Positions 36,895 to 48,261 of a DNA stretch of 64,000 nt are shown one piece after another; within the stretch, counting starts at the first letter, position 1, and each line of letters begins with the position of its first letter. Under the pieces are notes generated by a model. That model worked only from the letters and a program-made list of their open reading frames with translations, ran no database searches and had not been told where the DNA came from. Origin of the DNA: Umbelopsis ramanniana AG. Lineage: Eukaryota > Mucoromycota > Umbelopsidomycetes > Umbelopsidales > Umbelopsidaceae. Position numbers and translations under genes: made by a program. The stretch lies in the NCBI RefSeq assembly GCF_025399195.1, contig NW_026252106.1:124001-188000 (forward strand). Reading direction: 5' to 3'.

Positions 36895-39800
36895 TCAACT
36901 CCGTGAAAGCTTCTTTTTCGGCAAATATATGGAACACGGTGCTTTGCTTTTGGAAGAATTCCTGATAGCTGGAGTGCTCATGGAGGAATGATTTGGATAT
37001 GACGGAAACGGTGATTGGGTCATCATGGGCTCTGACTCGGTGGATATGGCAGTAATGTTGGGGTAGGGCATGTAAGTCGTTGGGACGGTAGCCGTTACCG
37101 AGCTAGACGATACCTCAATTAAGTCTGAGGGATGAACCGGTGCATGGGCAGACTCCTGACCTTGAAGAATTTCGCTAGGTCTGATTGCACTTGAAATGAC
37201 CGTTGGTGGTACGTTGCCATTATGCTTTGAAGGCTGATTGTCCATTGGCAGTGACGGAAGCTGGAGGAACGGAAACGCATTATTCTCGGAACCTATCGGT
37301 GATGGCAGTTGCGCAGTCGTGGTTGGTTGATAAGGAGTATAGATGCTGCCGGCTTGCTGACTAACGATTGCACGATCATTTTGGATTAGCTGTTCCATAA
37401 GACTATTGGTTTTGGGCCGCTTAGCCGAAGCATTGATTTCTGCATCGTCGCCTTCGTCATCACTAATAAGATTGACTAGACCTTGGCAAGATTTTCGTTT
37501 GTCTGTTACCGATAGCGACTGTAATGAATTGACTTTAGGCTGTGGTGGCTCATCACCATCACTACCATCATCATCGTCATCATCTGTAGCAAACGAGACC
37601 GGCTTCCACGACCTTGACGTCCTGCTATACTCTGTCTCGGTAATGTTATCATCCATATCCTTCAGAAGCTGAGCAAAGTATTCGTCGTAGATTATGGATG
37701 CAGACGTAGTATATTTGCTACACACAGGACACTTCCATGTCGATAGGCCCTGATTTATACATAGGTAGGAGACCAGATCGAAGCACTTTTGAAGAAACAT
37801 AAGTAACAATCGTTGTGTGATGGACAAGGTGTCACTGGCTAGCTTACCTCTACATGACTGCAATTGACGCCTTTCACCGGTTCTTTGATGCGCAACAAGC
37901 TGATAGGACATCGGAGACTGACCTTTATGGAGTCTTGCATGCACTCAATTTCATCGTCCTCGCCGCTTTGTACTGACGATTCAACAGATTCAGATACTGC
38001 GCATTGAGACCTTGATGGTTGTCCAGATACAGCTTGAGGCGATTTAGGAATATTTTCTTTTATACCAATTAGCTTATTTACAAGTTGCTGCCCCTGTGCA
38101 ATGGTCTTTCTTCTGCCCATAACTCGTGTTCTGATTAGCTGTTCAGATTCACGTACATAGAGTGTAATCCCGAAAGCATAGCTCTGTTTTACCAAGCGTT
38201 AGGCTTTCGATTGTATCATGATTTGTATTTGAAAACTCAAAACTTACACAAGCGCATGCATTCTGTTTGATGGTGATGGAATTTGCGCCAGGCATTAGCA
38301 TAGACGTAAGATCCAGTGGTCGATCTTTTCCAACCATCATATGCATATTTTGCGATTTGTTTGGAATCTGCACTTTTCGTTTCTGAGCGTAAAATCATAC
38401 ATTATGGCAATTAATAAACATTGAATATACGTATACTGTAGATGTAGGAGTTACTCACTCGTAATGGTACAATGGCTGCACCGTTAACTGCAAGGTCCAC
38501 TTTCTCGGGCCAGTCGCATTTGCTTTCCGTTCCCTTCGCTTTCCATGAATTTAAAACGAAGCTGATTGGAAGAAGCTTATCATCTACCTGGGCAGGTGGA
38601 AGTTTGAACATAGTCCTCATCCACAGTCTCTGGAAAATATCACCGTTGATATTAATGTTTACATTGGCGATAGGGTGGTCATGCTGCGGTTGGAATGGTG
38701 CTATAGCACGACAAAGTGGTCGCATATAGCCATTGCTGATGGTCTCAGATGATGCAGTTATTGTGGGCGATGCTGTAATGGAATGCCTGGGTCCTGGAAC
38801 GTTGACAGCAGGCTGGTTCAACATAGGTAAAATTTGACTGACTGATGGACCTATATTGTTGGAGCTGTTGCATGCTGAAGTTTGATGATGGGGTATCGAA
38901 AGGTATGGTAGAGCTGATTGTCTGTTCGGCTGGTTAAGTGATACTGACTGTCTATTCAATGGATTAAGAGGGGTAGGAATGGGTAGGGTAGTAGGCATTG
39001 TCCTCTTTTGCTGCTGCATATTAAACCAAAGATGTTGCCACTGCAATAGCTGTTGTTGATACTGTTGTGAAAATACTAGAGGATTAACATTATTTACAGA
39101 CTCTTTCGATCGCCCTGGAACATTTGTTTGTCGTAGCTGTGATATAGCGGACGTAGAAGGATATGATTGTGGATTCGAACTTGCTATAGGTGGCGATGGG
39201 TAGGAGCTCGAGTGTCTATAATTTATGCCTTTATAAATATACAACTTTTATAGTTTACACTTCGAAAAATACAACCCCAACTCACCTTTGTTGTTGACTA
39301 TGATGTATCTGCTGCGGCGAACTAGTATACTGTGGCGGCGCCAATTGGATAGGAGCGGCATCCCCAGCACTTATTGGACTCAAGGGTTGATCATTTGAAT
39401 GTGCTGTAGTGAATTTCGCTATGGGCGTGCTTCCACCTTCACCTTTCAGTTGGCTATACCATTCGGCAAGGATAGCTATTTGAAAATGTTTAAGTGTTAT
39501 AGTTGAGGTCATACAATATGAAAAAGAACATATTTCACATACCTGAGAACTGACTAGAAAGCCGATCTCTATACTTCATTGCAACAGTGAATACACGCAG
39601 AGCTGACCACATACCCCAATCAGGGGCTCTTTTCTTGATTATCTAGCGAGTAGTTAACATTAATAACGACTTTGTTATATACATCTCGAATGGTTTGGAC
39701 AGTTACTTACTTCAAGACACTTTAATATTGCTTGCTCATTCAAGGGATGGTATGCTCTTTCGTCCTTGCACCATTGATAAAACTCATCAATTGCTAAGCC

Positions 39801-40040
39801 ATACGTCGTGAAGTTGTCGAGTTGCTGACATGTTCTATCAAGTATCCGGTTATTCCTGGTGGCAACTTCTTCGGCAACATTGACAGCGGTAGGTTGCGAT
39901 GGATTTCTTTGACCCAAGTCAGAATACCCGGTTGAAGACAGCTGCGACGATATGAGTGATGGCTGTATGGTATTGCTTGAATGTGCGCCTTCTCCGGAGT
40001 TATCGCCAGGAATGCTCGAAGACGGTTGAGCCGTTAGCAT
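36895..40040 (-). CDS. PIAS/Siz-type SUMO E3 ligase
   Basis: Exons 40040-39711, 39642-39543, 39475-39286, 39215-38459, 38382-38248, 38183-37848 and 37785-36895 give 912 residues. A PINIT-like domain covers about 385-550 (LPPAQVDDKLLPISFVLNSW, SYAFGITLYVR). The SP-RING follows at about 598-640 (LRCPISLLRIKEPVKGVNC, CFDLVSYLCINQG, WKCPVCSK), the E2-binding module that drives SUMO transfer. Downstream is an acidic stretch and SUMO-interaction motifs LVNLISDDEGD and DLIEVSSSS. The first 150 residues carry a helical segment (around FYQWCKDERAYHPLNEQAI and WGMWSALRVFTVAMKYRDRL) and no obvious SAP domain. Divergent from Rad23. Confidence 0.9.
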
Positions 40041-40402
40041 GTAGGATGCAACTGCCGGTCAAATAATATATGGTGCCGGCTCTGCAATTTACCGCTATAT
40101 TCAAAGACGTAGCAATTGCGAGTTTGGTATTACAAGGGGTATGTCGCACGCAATGTTGTGGCAGGACGACTTGGAAACAGTGAATTGACCTTATTTCTCG
40201 AAAGCTGAGCCGCTCGTTTTGCTGGTACTTCGATGGGTTTTTTTTTCTAGGTTGGCGCTGTTCTCAGCAAACAAAATTGAGCTTTTGCAGTGGGAAATTA
40301 GGTGACGCAGCCCCGCTTACCACAGCAGTACGTGCCAATATTAAAAAATTCGAACGTGCAAGTTATAGGATTCAATTCGGTACTTCCTTAACACTCTTCA
40401 AA
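40041..40402. promoter_or_regulatory. Divergent promoter region between SUMO ligase and Rad23
   Basis: 362 bp between start codons of two nuclear genes transcribed in opposite directions. It has a T-run at about 40240 and no clear TATA box. No other feature seen. Confidence 0.4.
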
Positions 40403-42196
40403 ATGGTAAAGCAAGACATAATTTTATATATAGTGAAGTGGAAATGTTGTCTAACCAACGCGAATATGTAATCTGCTACTACAGAAACTTACGTTTAAAA
40501 CACTGCAACAAAAGCAGTTCCAACTGGACGTCGACGAAGCAAGCAGTGTAAGGCACCCAGATCACAATGTGGTCTCGTCCCATCAATTCAGTACTGAGAC
40601 ATCTATACAATGCAGGTTGCCGATGTTAAAAAGAAAATAGAGGAAAGCCAAGGACATCCCGTTGCCACACAGAAGCTGATATTCTCAGGTAGATATTCAG
40701 GAGCATGATAAAATTATGCACATACCCTATACCTAACAACTGCCTCATATTTCAGGCAAAATTCTTGCTGATGAGAACACTGTTGCAAGCTATAATATTG
40801 GCGAGAAAGACTTTTTAGTTGTAATGGTCTCAAAGGTAATGCATTAGCTACAACAGTCAGAATAATGTGGTGGTGCCAATGCGATATTAAACATAACAAC
40901 GTACTGGAACTTTAGCCCAAGGTTTCAAAGACGAGCGCATCTTCGGCTCCAGCAACACCTTCTAAAGCAGAGACTCCGGAGCAGTCAAAGACCAGTGAGC
41001 CTGAAAAGGTTGTGACGACGGAAATCCCTCCAGCCACAGGAGCTTCTTCTACCGCAGCAGCCGCCACAGCTGAGACAACCACCACCACGACTACCACTGA
41101 AGAAAGCAAATCATTGAATGCTTCAGATGCACTAGGTACATTTTAGAGATTACCAAGATTAGGAAAAATGAATACAGTGTACTAATATGCATGTTGTGGT
41201 TCAGTCACCGGCCAACAATATGAAGAAGCCATCCGAAATATGATGGAAATGGGTTTCCCACGAGATCAGGTCATTAAAGCAATGAGAGCTAGCTTCAACA
41301 ATCCCGACAGAGCTGTTGATTATCTTTTCAGTGTAGGTTCTCGTTTGCAACCTTTTTTCCATTCCTCAGAAATGGTCTTATTCATCGATTATTATGCCCA
41401 TTGTTCTATTTACAGGGTATCCCAGAACATCTTCTCCAGGAACAGTCCAGTGCTGAGCATGAATCAGCAGAGCAAGAGGGAGACAATAATCCACCAGAAG
41501 CTGACACCGAGATGGGAGGTAATGGCCAGAAAAGTAAAATGAATGTGGTTTGTGAGGAATCGTTTACTGACTTTTTGAATCACCTTATTTTTCGGTGGAT
41601 GCGCAACAAAAGATGATACCCCTCAAAATCTTTTCGCTGCTGCTGCTCAGCAATCTCAACAACAAGGGGGAAGTGGCTCAGACCTATCTTTCTTGCGATC
41701 GAATGAGCAGTTCCAACAGTTACGACAATTGGTACAAGCTAACCCTAACTTACTGCAACCTCTTCTGCAGCAAGTCGGTCAAACCAACCCAGAGCTGCTC
41801 CGTATCATTAACAACGATCCTCAAGCATTCCTTCAAATGCTTGCTGAAGGAGGAGATGACGACGACGAAGGCACGACGGCTCCTGCTGGTTCACAAGTCA
41901 TTCAAGTAACGCAGGAAGAGAAAGAAGCCATCGATCGAGTAAGTCTTTGTTGCCATAAAGTATACACGATGTGCGCAAGTCGAAGTACTCATATCTATCT
42001 TTACAGTTGGAAGGTCTTGGATTTGATCGTGCGTCAGTTATTGAAGCATACTTTGCATGCGACAAGAATGAAGGTAACGCGATTTCAAAAATGATGTGAT
42101 TTCTCCAGAGCGTGTTAGCTGACGGACAACTTTTTTTTTTTAAACATAGAACTGGCCGCCAATTTCCTATTTGATCAAGGGAATGATGATTACTAG
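40403..42196 (+). CDS. rad23: UV excision repair protein Rad23
   Basis: Exons 40403-40405, 40485-40547, 40616-40688, 40756-40835, 40916-41135, 41205-41332, 41416-41533, 41613-41938, 42007-42073 and 42150-42196 give 374 residues. The first exon codes only for the initiator Met (ATG then GTAAAG). Domains: ubiquitin-like (LTFKTLQQKQFQLDVDE, QKLIFSGKILAD), a Pro/Ser/Thr linker, UBA1 (MMEMGFPRDQVIKAMRASFN), an XPC-binding/STI1 domain (LRQLVQANPNLLQPLLQQVG) and UBA2 (LEGLGFDRASVIEAYFACDK). Rad23 shuttles ubiquitinated proteins to the proteasome and stabilises the Rad4/XPC damage sensor. Confidence 0.96.
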
Positions 42197-42696
42197 AAAA
42201 CTCCCTGCATGTAACCCTCATATTATGCGAAATTTGAAATAAACGAGCACCCGTAAAACATTATGATTGTTATTCAACAAATTACCAGTTGGTCCGGATT
42301 CGGGGATTTCACCCCCAACGTTTGGCGGGGGGATCGGGAAATATACTTGCTTCCTTTGATATCTGACACGTAGTGATTGATTGTAGCAAAATAAATGATA
42401 TGAAAATATGAATTTTTCTGCATTCTTTGACGTCCATGCATATGATAAAAGTTCATTTTGTATTGAGCAAATCAATCCAGTTTTACTGAGTGAAACGTGG
42501 GTCTAATCATCTTCTGGTTGGCTTGTAGCTTTGCCCCAATCAAGTGGAGTGAAGCGGCGAAAAACAGTCACATAGTGTGTGGTCAGCAATTCAGGCTTTT
42601 CAGCTATCTGACAAAATTTTTGCTTTGATTTTTTTGCCCCAAAAAGCTTTGGTCTTTTTTAAGCGCAAAGCACTTCGTCCTCCTTCCTTCCTTCTG
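42197..42696. other. Intergenic region between Rad23 and NAP1
   Basis: 500 bp. A GC-rich patch at 42290-42340 has G and C runs but does not fold into a tRNA-like cloverleaf by eye. A pyrimidine-rich tract (about 42675-42695) precedes the NAP1 start. Confidence 0.4.
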
Positions 42697-44413
42697 ATGG
42701 ATCAGCAGCAATCAGGTAACACTCGGCTCAAGTCCCCATATTTATAGCTCTTATCTCTCTTCTCACCCTTCTTTCCTTCACTTCATCTTTTGCTATCAAT
42801 TGACCCATCCTTAGGTGTTGAAATCAAGAACAAGAAGCTCGAACAATTTACCGCTCCCACACCTCAAAACACACCAAGCAATCCAGCCCCTATTACCTCA
42901 ACTTATCGCCCAACCGTAGAGTCTATTTCTGAAGATATGGAAACTATTAATACTGGTGCGTGACAGACAGACATTTCACTTATGCTCGGCTTTTTTGCAT
43001 ATTCTTTACGTATATGGGTGACTAAATAAGCTCTGAAAAAAAATTTCTCACTCTTATTTTTTGGTTTCGGCTATATGTAGGTTCTGCTGCCCAAGGTGCT
43101 GCAGGTGCATTCTCTGCCAATCCCGCTCTTTTGAGCATGCTCCAAGGAAGACTTGGTAGCCTTATTGGTCGTTCTTCCGGCTATATCGAATCTCTCCCCT
43201 CAGATGTCAAGCGCCGTCTTAATGGTCTTAAGTACCTCCAAACCAAGCACGCTGAACTTGAGACTCAATTCCAAGAAGAAATCTTGGTACTTGAGAAGAA
43301 ATACCTTGAGTTGTATCGTCCTTTGTATGAGAAGCGTACTTCCATCGTTGTTGGAAAGCTCGAGCCCACTGACGATGAGGTTGCCATTGGCGAAAAGGTC
43401 GACGCCGATGAGAATGAGGAAGCCGCTGCCGAGGAAGACAAGAAGGAGAAAGAGGATGAAGAGAAGGTTAACGGTATTCCCGAGTTCTGGCTTACCGCCC
43501 TCAAGAACCACCCACAATTCTCAGAGATCATCACCGAAAAGGATGAGGAGGTTCTCAAGCACCTCATTGATGTCCGCATGTCATACATTGAAAAGCCTGG
43601 TTTCCGATTGGAATTCGACTTTGAAGAAAATGAGTACTTCACAAACACCACTTTGAGCAAGACCTACTTCTACCAAGATCAAGCTGGCTATGGTGGTGAC
43701 TTTGTTTACGATCATGCTGAAGGAAGCGAAATCAACTGGAAGGAGGGCAAGGACCTTACTGTCACTGTTGAAACCAAGAAGCAACGACACAAGGGTAAGC
43801 GTGAAATTTACAAATTTTATTAATTAACCATCGTTCAACTAACTCAAATGTCATTCGCCTATGTTTTGCCACAGATACCAACAAGACACGCGTTGTCAAG
43901 CGCACTGTCCCTGCTGATACTTTCTTCCTTTTCTTCAGCCCACCAGCTGTCCCCGCTGACGGTGAAGTCATTGACGAAGAAGAGGCTGAAGGTCTTGATG
44001 AGAAGTTGGAACAAGATTATGATTTGGGTAAGTGACCGTCAACGTTCTTTTTTTTTGCAGATTACCCATTGGTCAGCAAATTGATAACTAAGCTGACTAC
44101 CATTTTCGGTGTTTTAGGCGAGGAATTCAAAGAGAAGATCATCCCCCATGCCGTTGACTATTTCACCGGCAAAGCTTTGGAATATGGCGATTATGACGAA
44201 GGTGATGACGATTTTGAAGATGACTTCTATGATGATGAGGATGATGAAGATGAGGATGACGACGATGATGATGATGAAGACGACGATGACGATGAAACTG
44301 TAAGCCCATTCTCTTGATATGATTGTTTTACCTGTGGTCGCTTCTCACACCACTTCTTCCTATTTTAGCGACCTGCTAGAGGCGAAAATGCACCCGAGTG
44401 CAAGCAATCTTAA
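42697..44413 (+). CDS. nap1: Nucleosome assembly protein 1 (NAP1)
   Basis: Exons 42697-42715, 42815-42955, 43081-43794, 43875-44027, 44118-44299 and 44369-44413 give 417 residues. The NAP fold is clear: the long dimerisation helix (HAELETQFQEEILVLEKKYL), GIPEFWLTALKNH, LKTY-like FNTTLSKTYFYQ context, TVPADTFFLFFSPP and KIIPHAVDYFTGKALEY. A long Asp/Glu tail follows. The last 15-codon exon ends in CKQS, a possible CaaX prenylation box as at the end of animal NAP1L1. The protein is a histone H2A-H2B chaperone that shuttles between cytoplasm and nucleus. An alternative acceptor at about 44060 would break the conserved DLGEEFKEKIIP junction. Confidence 0.95.
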
Positions 44414-44653
44414 AGCTTTTATTCGTTTTCATCATCTGTTTCTACACATTCAACCTACAGTTTGTCGTTTTTCTCCTATAAATGCAGCAGAATATCTTCC
44501 CCCCATTCAATATAGTGTTCAACTTAAATCATTTAAAAACCAAAAACAATGCTTCATATATTACTGTTCGCTATTTCAATCACGGTTTGGTAATACACGA
44601 GTTCAGTCAATGGGCAGCATAGATTTAACAAAACTGTATTTTTGAGTGTGAAG

Positions 44654-44891
44654 ACTGTTAGTTGGCGGAATGAGGACGAGGATGTGGTGGCCTCCCTCCC
44701 AAACAAAAGAAAGATCACAAAAAATTAAGTTAGAAGTTGACCCTCCCAGGCCACAAAGGCGAACATGCTGGCGTGGCATAGAGATCTGGGATACATTAGA
44801 TAGAAAATTTTTATATTTATATGACTGAGAATAAAAGCGTGGCTCTAGAGCCTATAACCACATCCTCGTCCTCATTCCGCCAACTAACAGT
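44654..44891. mobile_element. MITE-like element with 35-bp perfect terminal inverted repeats
   Basis: Bases 44654-44688 (starting ACTGTTAGTTGGCGGAATGA) are the exact reverse complement of 44857-44891. The element is 238 bp, has no coding capacity and sits between NAP1 and Sde2, about 240 bp beyond the NAP1 stop. Short, non-coding and ended by long perfect inverted repeats, it looks like a non-autonomous DNA transposon. I see no clear target-site duplication, so the class is unknown; the boundary could lie slightly inside or outside. Confidence 0.65.
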
Positions 44892-45038
44892 ATCACGTCA
44901 AATCAAAAAAGTGGCATCCAAATTTTATTATAAAAATAATGTTTTGAAAATCTAGTACGTCACCTTTTTTTTTTTGGGAGCTTCCCATTTTTTTGGGAAT
45001 TCCCATTGGGTTCCGTCGCTAAGTCGTCCTTCCCAGAA

Positions 45039-46166
45039 ATGCATCACAATTTTCAGGCCATTGTCAACACATTTGCCGACGTGAAACCACTTTGCTTGGG
45101 TTTTAATCCAGATGGCAATGCGACTATCAGCGATTTGAAGTCTCGTCTGCAATCTATCACAAGCATTCAGTTGGCGGACCAAAGAGTCACAACCCTCGGA
45201 GGGAAGGACCTTGACGACTCGGCCCCGATTTTCAACGAAAATGACACCTGCGGACCCATTGTCTACAACTTATCCATTCGTATGATTGGAGGAAAGGGAG
45301 GTTTTGGCTCTATGCTTCGTGCTCAGGGTGGCCGCATGAACGCGCAGAAGAGTACGAATTTCGACGCGTGCCGAGATCTTCAAGGTCGTCGAGTCAAAGA
45401 TGTTAACGACGCTAAAAAGTATGTTATTATCTTCCCAACTTTCGCATTTACTACGCGTGCTCGATAGATTTACTAAACTTCGTTTTATAGACTAGCGGAA
45501 TATTTGGAATCACTGCCCGAGCGCGAAAAAGAACAGGCCGAGAAACTGAAGCAAAAGATTGAGAAGGCTCTGGAAGCCCCTCCTACCAAGAAGTATCGGT
45601 TTGACGATAACAAGTTTATGGAAGATCGCGAACAGGTCATTGAAGATGTTAAATCAGCTGTTAGTGAACTCATGAAAAGCGCAGCTTCAAGTACATCTCG
45701 ACAAAAAGCACCAAAGGCCACTGTTGCTGTTATGTCTGTCTTTGATGAAGATGAAGATGAAGATGAAGATGAAGATGAAGACGAAGAAACTATGGGTGAA
45801 CCAAGCAGCGCCTCTTCTTCGGAGAATGTTGCCGAACAGCCTTCAAAGGACTTTAAAGGAAAAGGCAAGGCTAAGGAAAGCACTGATGTCGCTGATGCTG
45901 AAGAAGCAGACAAGGACGAAAAGACTGACCTAGCAGCCTTCATGGAAGCTGACTTGGATGATTATGACAGCGAAGACGATGAAGAATTTGAGGCTGCCTC
46001 CAATGAGAGCGAATCAAGCGACGATATTGACGATGAAGACCTTGTTGACGAGGATGACATTAGCGATGATGAAGTTCCCCAACCAAAGTCAAAGGCTCAG
46101 TCGTCTTCTAGTGCTACCAAGGGCAAAGGAAAGGAGACTCGTAAACGCAAGGAAAGAGACGATTAA
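45039..46166 (+). CDS. sde2: Sde2 splicing/genome-stability factor with processed ubiquitin-like N-terminus
   Basis: Exons 45039-45418 and 45491-46166 give 351 residues. An N-terminal ubiquitin-like domain ends in [17 protein letters not shown], the Sde2 signature. In other species the precursor is cut after the Gly-Gly, leaving a Lys-starting protein that enters the spliceosome and directs excision of selected introns. A Lys/Glu-rich helix ([20 protein letters not shown]) follows, then a highly acidic, Ser-rich tail and a Lys/Arg C-terminus. A (GATGAA)n repeat at about 45744-45780 encodes an Asp-Glu run. Start chosen at 45039, the first ATG of the conserved domain. Confidence 0.92.
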
Positions 46167-48261
46167 CTGTTCCAGCTGATCAATCTCATTTCAATTCTAA
46201 CGTTGATACCTCAAAATTTTTGACTTTTACTTTATCCGAAGTCTCGTAACGTGCGATGTTTCAACTGCATCACACTCCATTTCTTTTTATTCATTCATGT
46301 ACATTGCTCTTCTCATATTTCAGTTCTACACCTATACTGTATCCCGCATCACTACTAGCTTTAGTAAAAATTTTAAATTTTTTTTTTCAAATCACAGATA
46401 CTGACCTTGAGGATGATGAGATGAAGGTTTCCATAGAGATAAGTTCATTGGAGTTTGGTGATCAATTACAACTTAGGTACAAAAAGTACATATGGCAATG
46501 TGGATTTCAGTTTGCAATTCTGCCTTGTTTTGGTGATAATCACCACCACTATCTTCGTATGGCTTATGATGAAGATAGTAGATTGAAATTCCGAATAGAC
46601 TTTTTCGCGCGTTCGACTGAAGGCAAGGAGTAGACAAAGCTGCTTCGTTAAACCTATGATGTTAGACCCAGTATATTGAAATTTATACTGCCGCCACTCT
46701 AAAAACCGTGGGAGCTACTAAGCGCAAGGGTTCGTTTTGACTTTCACTAACCTTGAGCAACCTCATGAAAGTTTGATACAAGTGTGTGATTTGGGATTCA
46801 TATGATATCTATGGGTAAATTTTTGTTGCTGTGTGACAAAAGCGGTCATCTCATTTCAGTATTTACCATCGTTGGCTACTATTGCCCCTCAATGGTGGAT
46901 TATTTATGTTGCCGCATTCGCAATTACGGTTGGGCTGGCTTAAGAAGCACTCCATATTGGGAATGCCTTTCTCTACTTGGAGGTGAAGTTGCGCTTCAGA
47001 GTTGAGAAAACATGTCTTATTGTAGCGAATTCCATCCGCAAAGAAATCAATCGAACGTGCTCGCAAACTAAGTTAAATGCAATGCAAAGAATGACAATGT
47101 GTGCCAACCTCCCTCTCACATTTACTTCAATTCTATAATTGGCATGTTGGGCACAACACGCCATTTATAGAAGCACTTCCGAAGACAAGCGGCCATGCTC
47201 TCTGTTTGAGCAGCGATGTATATTGTTGGTTTTCGATGGTAAAGATTTGCAGGACACCACTTCAGTTACGTTTACATTCCAACGTTATTGCGATTCAAAA
47301 TCGTTGCGGGAAGGATAGAGATTCGTCGAAGTTTACTACCAAATAGACATCACGCAGACTACTGCACAAAAACATGATAGTATATTCGCACGTACATTTA
47401 CACACAACGAGATAAGGTAAAATGTCTTGCCAGGTACGTGCGTGCGTTGCAACTGAGCAAGCATCTCGCCACTACAGCTTTGGTAATATCACCTGATGTG
47501 ACATACTGTTATCACCAGCAAAAACTGTGGTTAGTTTAGTAGATGGTAAAGTGGTATCCACATCCAAGAAACAGCAACAGAGTGAAAAATTTGACTACAT
47601 CTAACTTCTATCTTCACGCCAACATCACATATCGAATGGCCATCGGGAAATCAGAATGCTAACTCCATTTTTGTATTCGTAAAATGTCGGATGGGAAAGG
47701 GTATAAGAAGTGTTTCTCTCAGCTTCTCCACAGCATGGAATAGTATTTGTCGTACAGTAGTGGCGAACTAATGCACCGTATATGGTATAAAATCGGGACA
47801 CCTTTTTATAACCATCTTCTCTACAAGATTGATTGAGTTTTCTGAAGACAGCTCAGGAAAACGAGTCAAACTGACCTGTTTAATATCTATTTCAATAATC
47901 ATTGAAAAGTATATTGACTTGTTAATGGTTTGGTAATGGGGGAGGTGATCCGATCCTCGGCATCCATGGTACACGCAGAGAAGCTAAATGTTAAATTGAT
48001 GCCATTTAGGTCTTGTGTCCTCCACATGGCGTAGTAAGAAGCTTCCCCTTTTACTGGCTTGCACAACGCACCTGAGCGCACAGCCATTTCCATTCGCTGG
48101 GCGATCATTGATTTTAGCGCAGGTACACAGACTTGCAAATTAGAGACTGTCCCGTGCTCGCAGAAATTTTCTTTTATTTGCCACATTTATTGAAGATAAA
48201 TATAATTCTGAGTACAACTTTCTCTCTAGTTCCTCTTACCTTGGCTCTTCGCCATCCGGAA
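46167..48261. other. Long intergenic region with one doubtful ORF
   Basis: About 2.1 kb. A 125-codon plus-strand ORF at 46256-46633 has a hydrophobic start, then after an acceptor-like T-tract and CAG at 46397 a more protein-like tail (DTDLEDDEMKVSIEISSLEF). A minus-strand ORF at 47899-48186 is also open. Neither resembles a family I know, and I do not call either a gene. AT-rich elsewhere. Confidence 0.35.

Noticed and set aside
42290-42345. GC-rich patch that might be a structural RNA
   Set aside because: G and C runs can pair locally, but no tRNA or snRNA features are visible.
48133-48261. Upstream extension of the HMG-box frame
   Set aside because: Hydrophobic, AT-driven sequence with no similarity to the family; 48262 gives a clean start.
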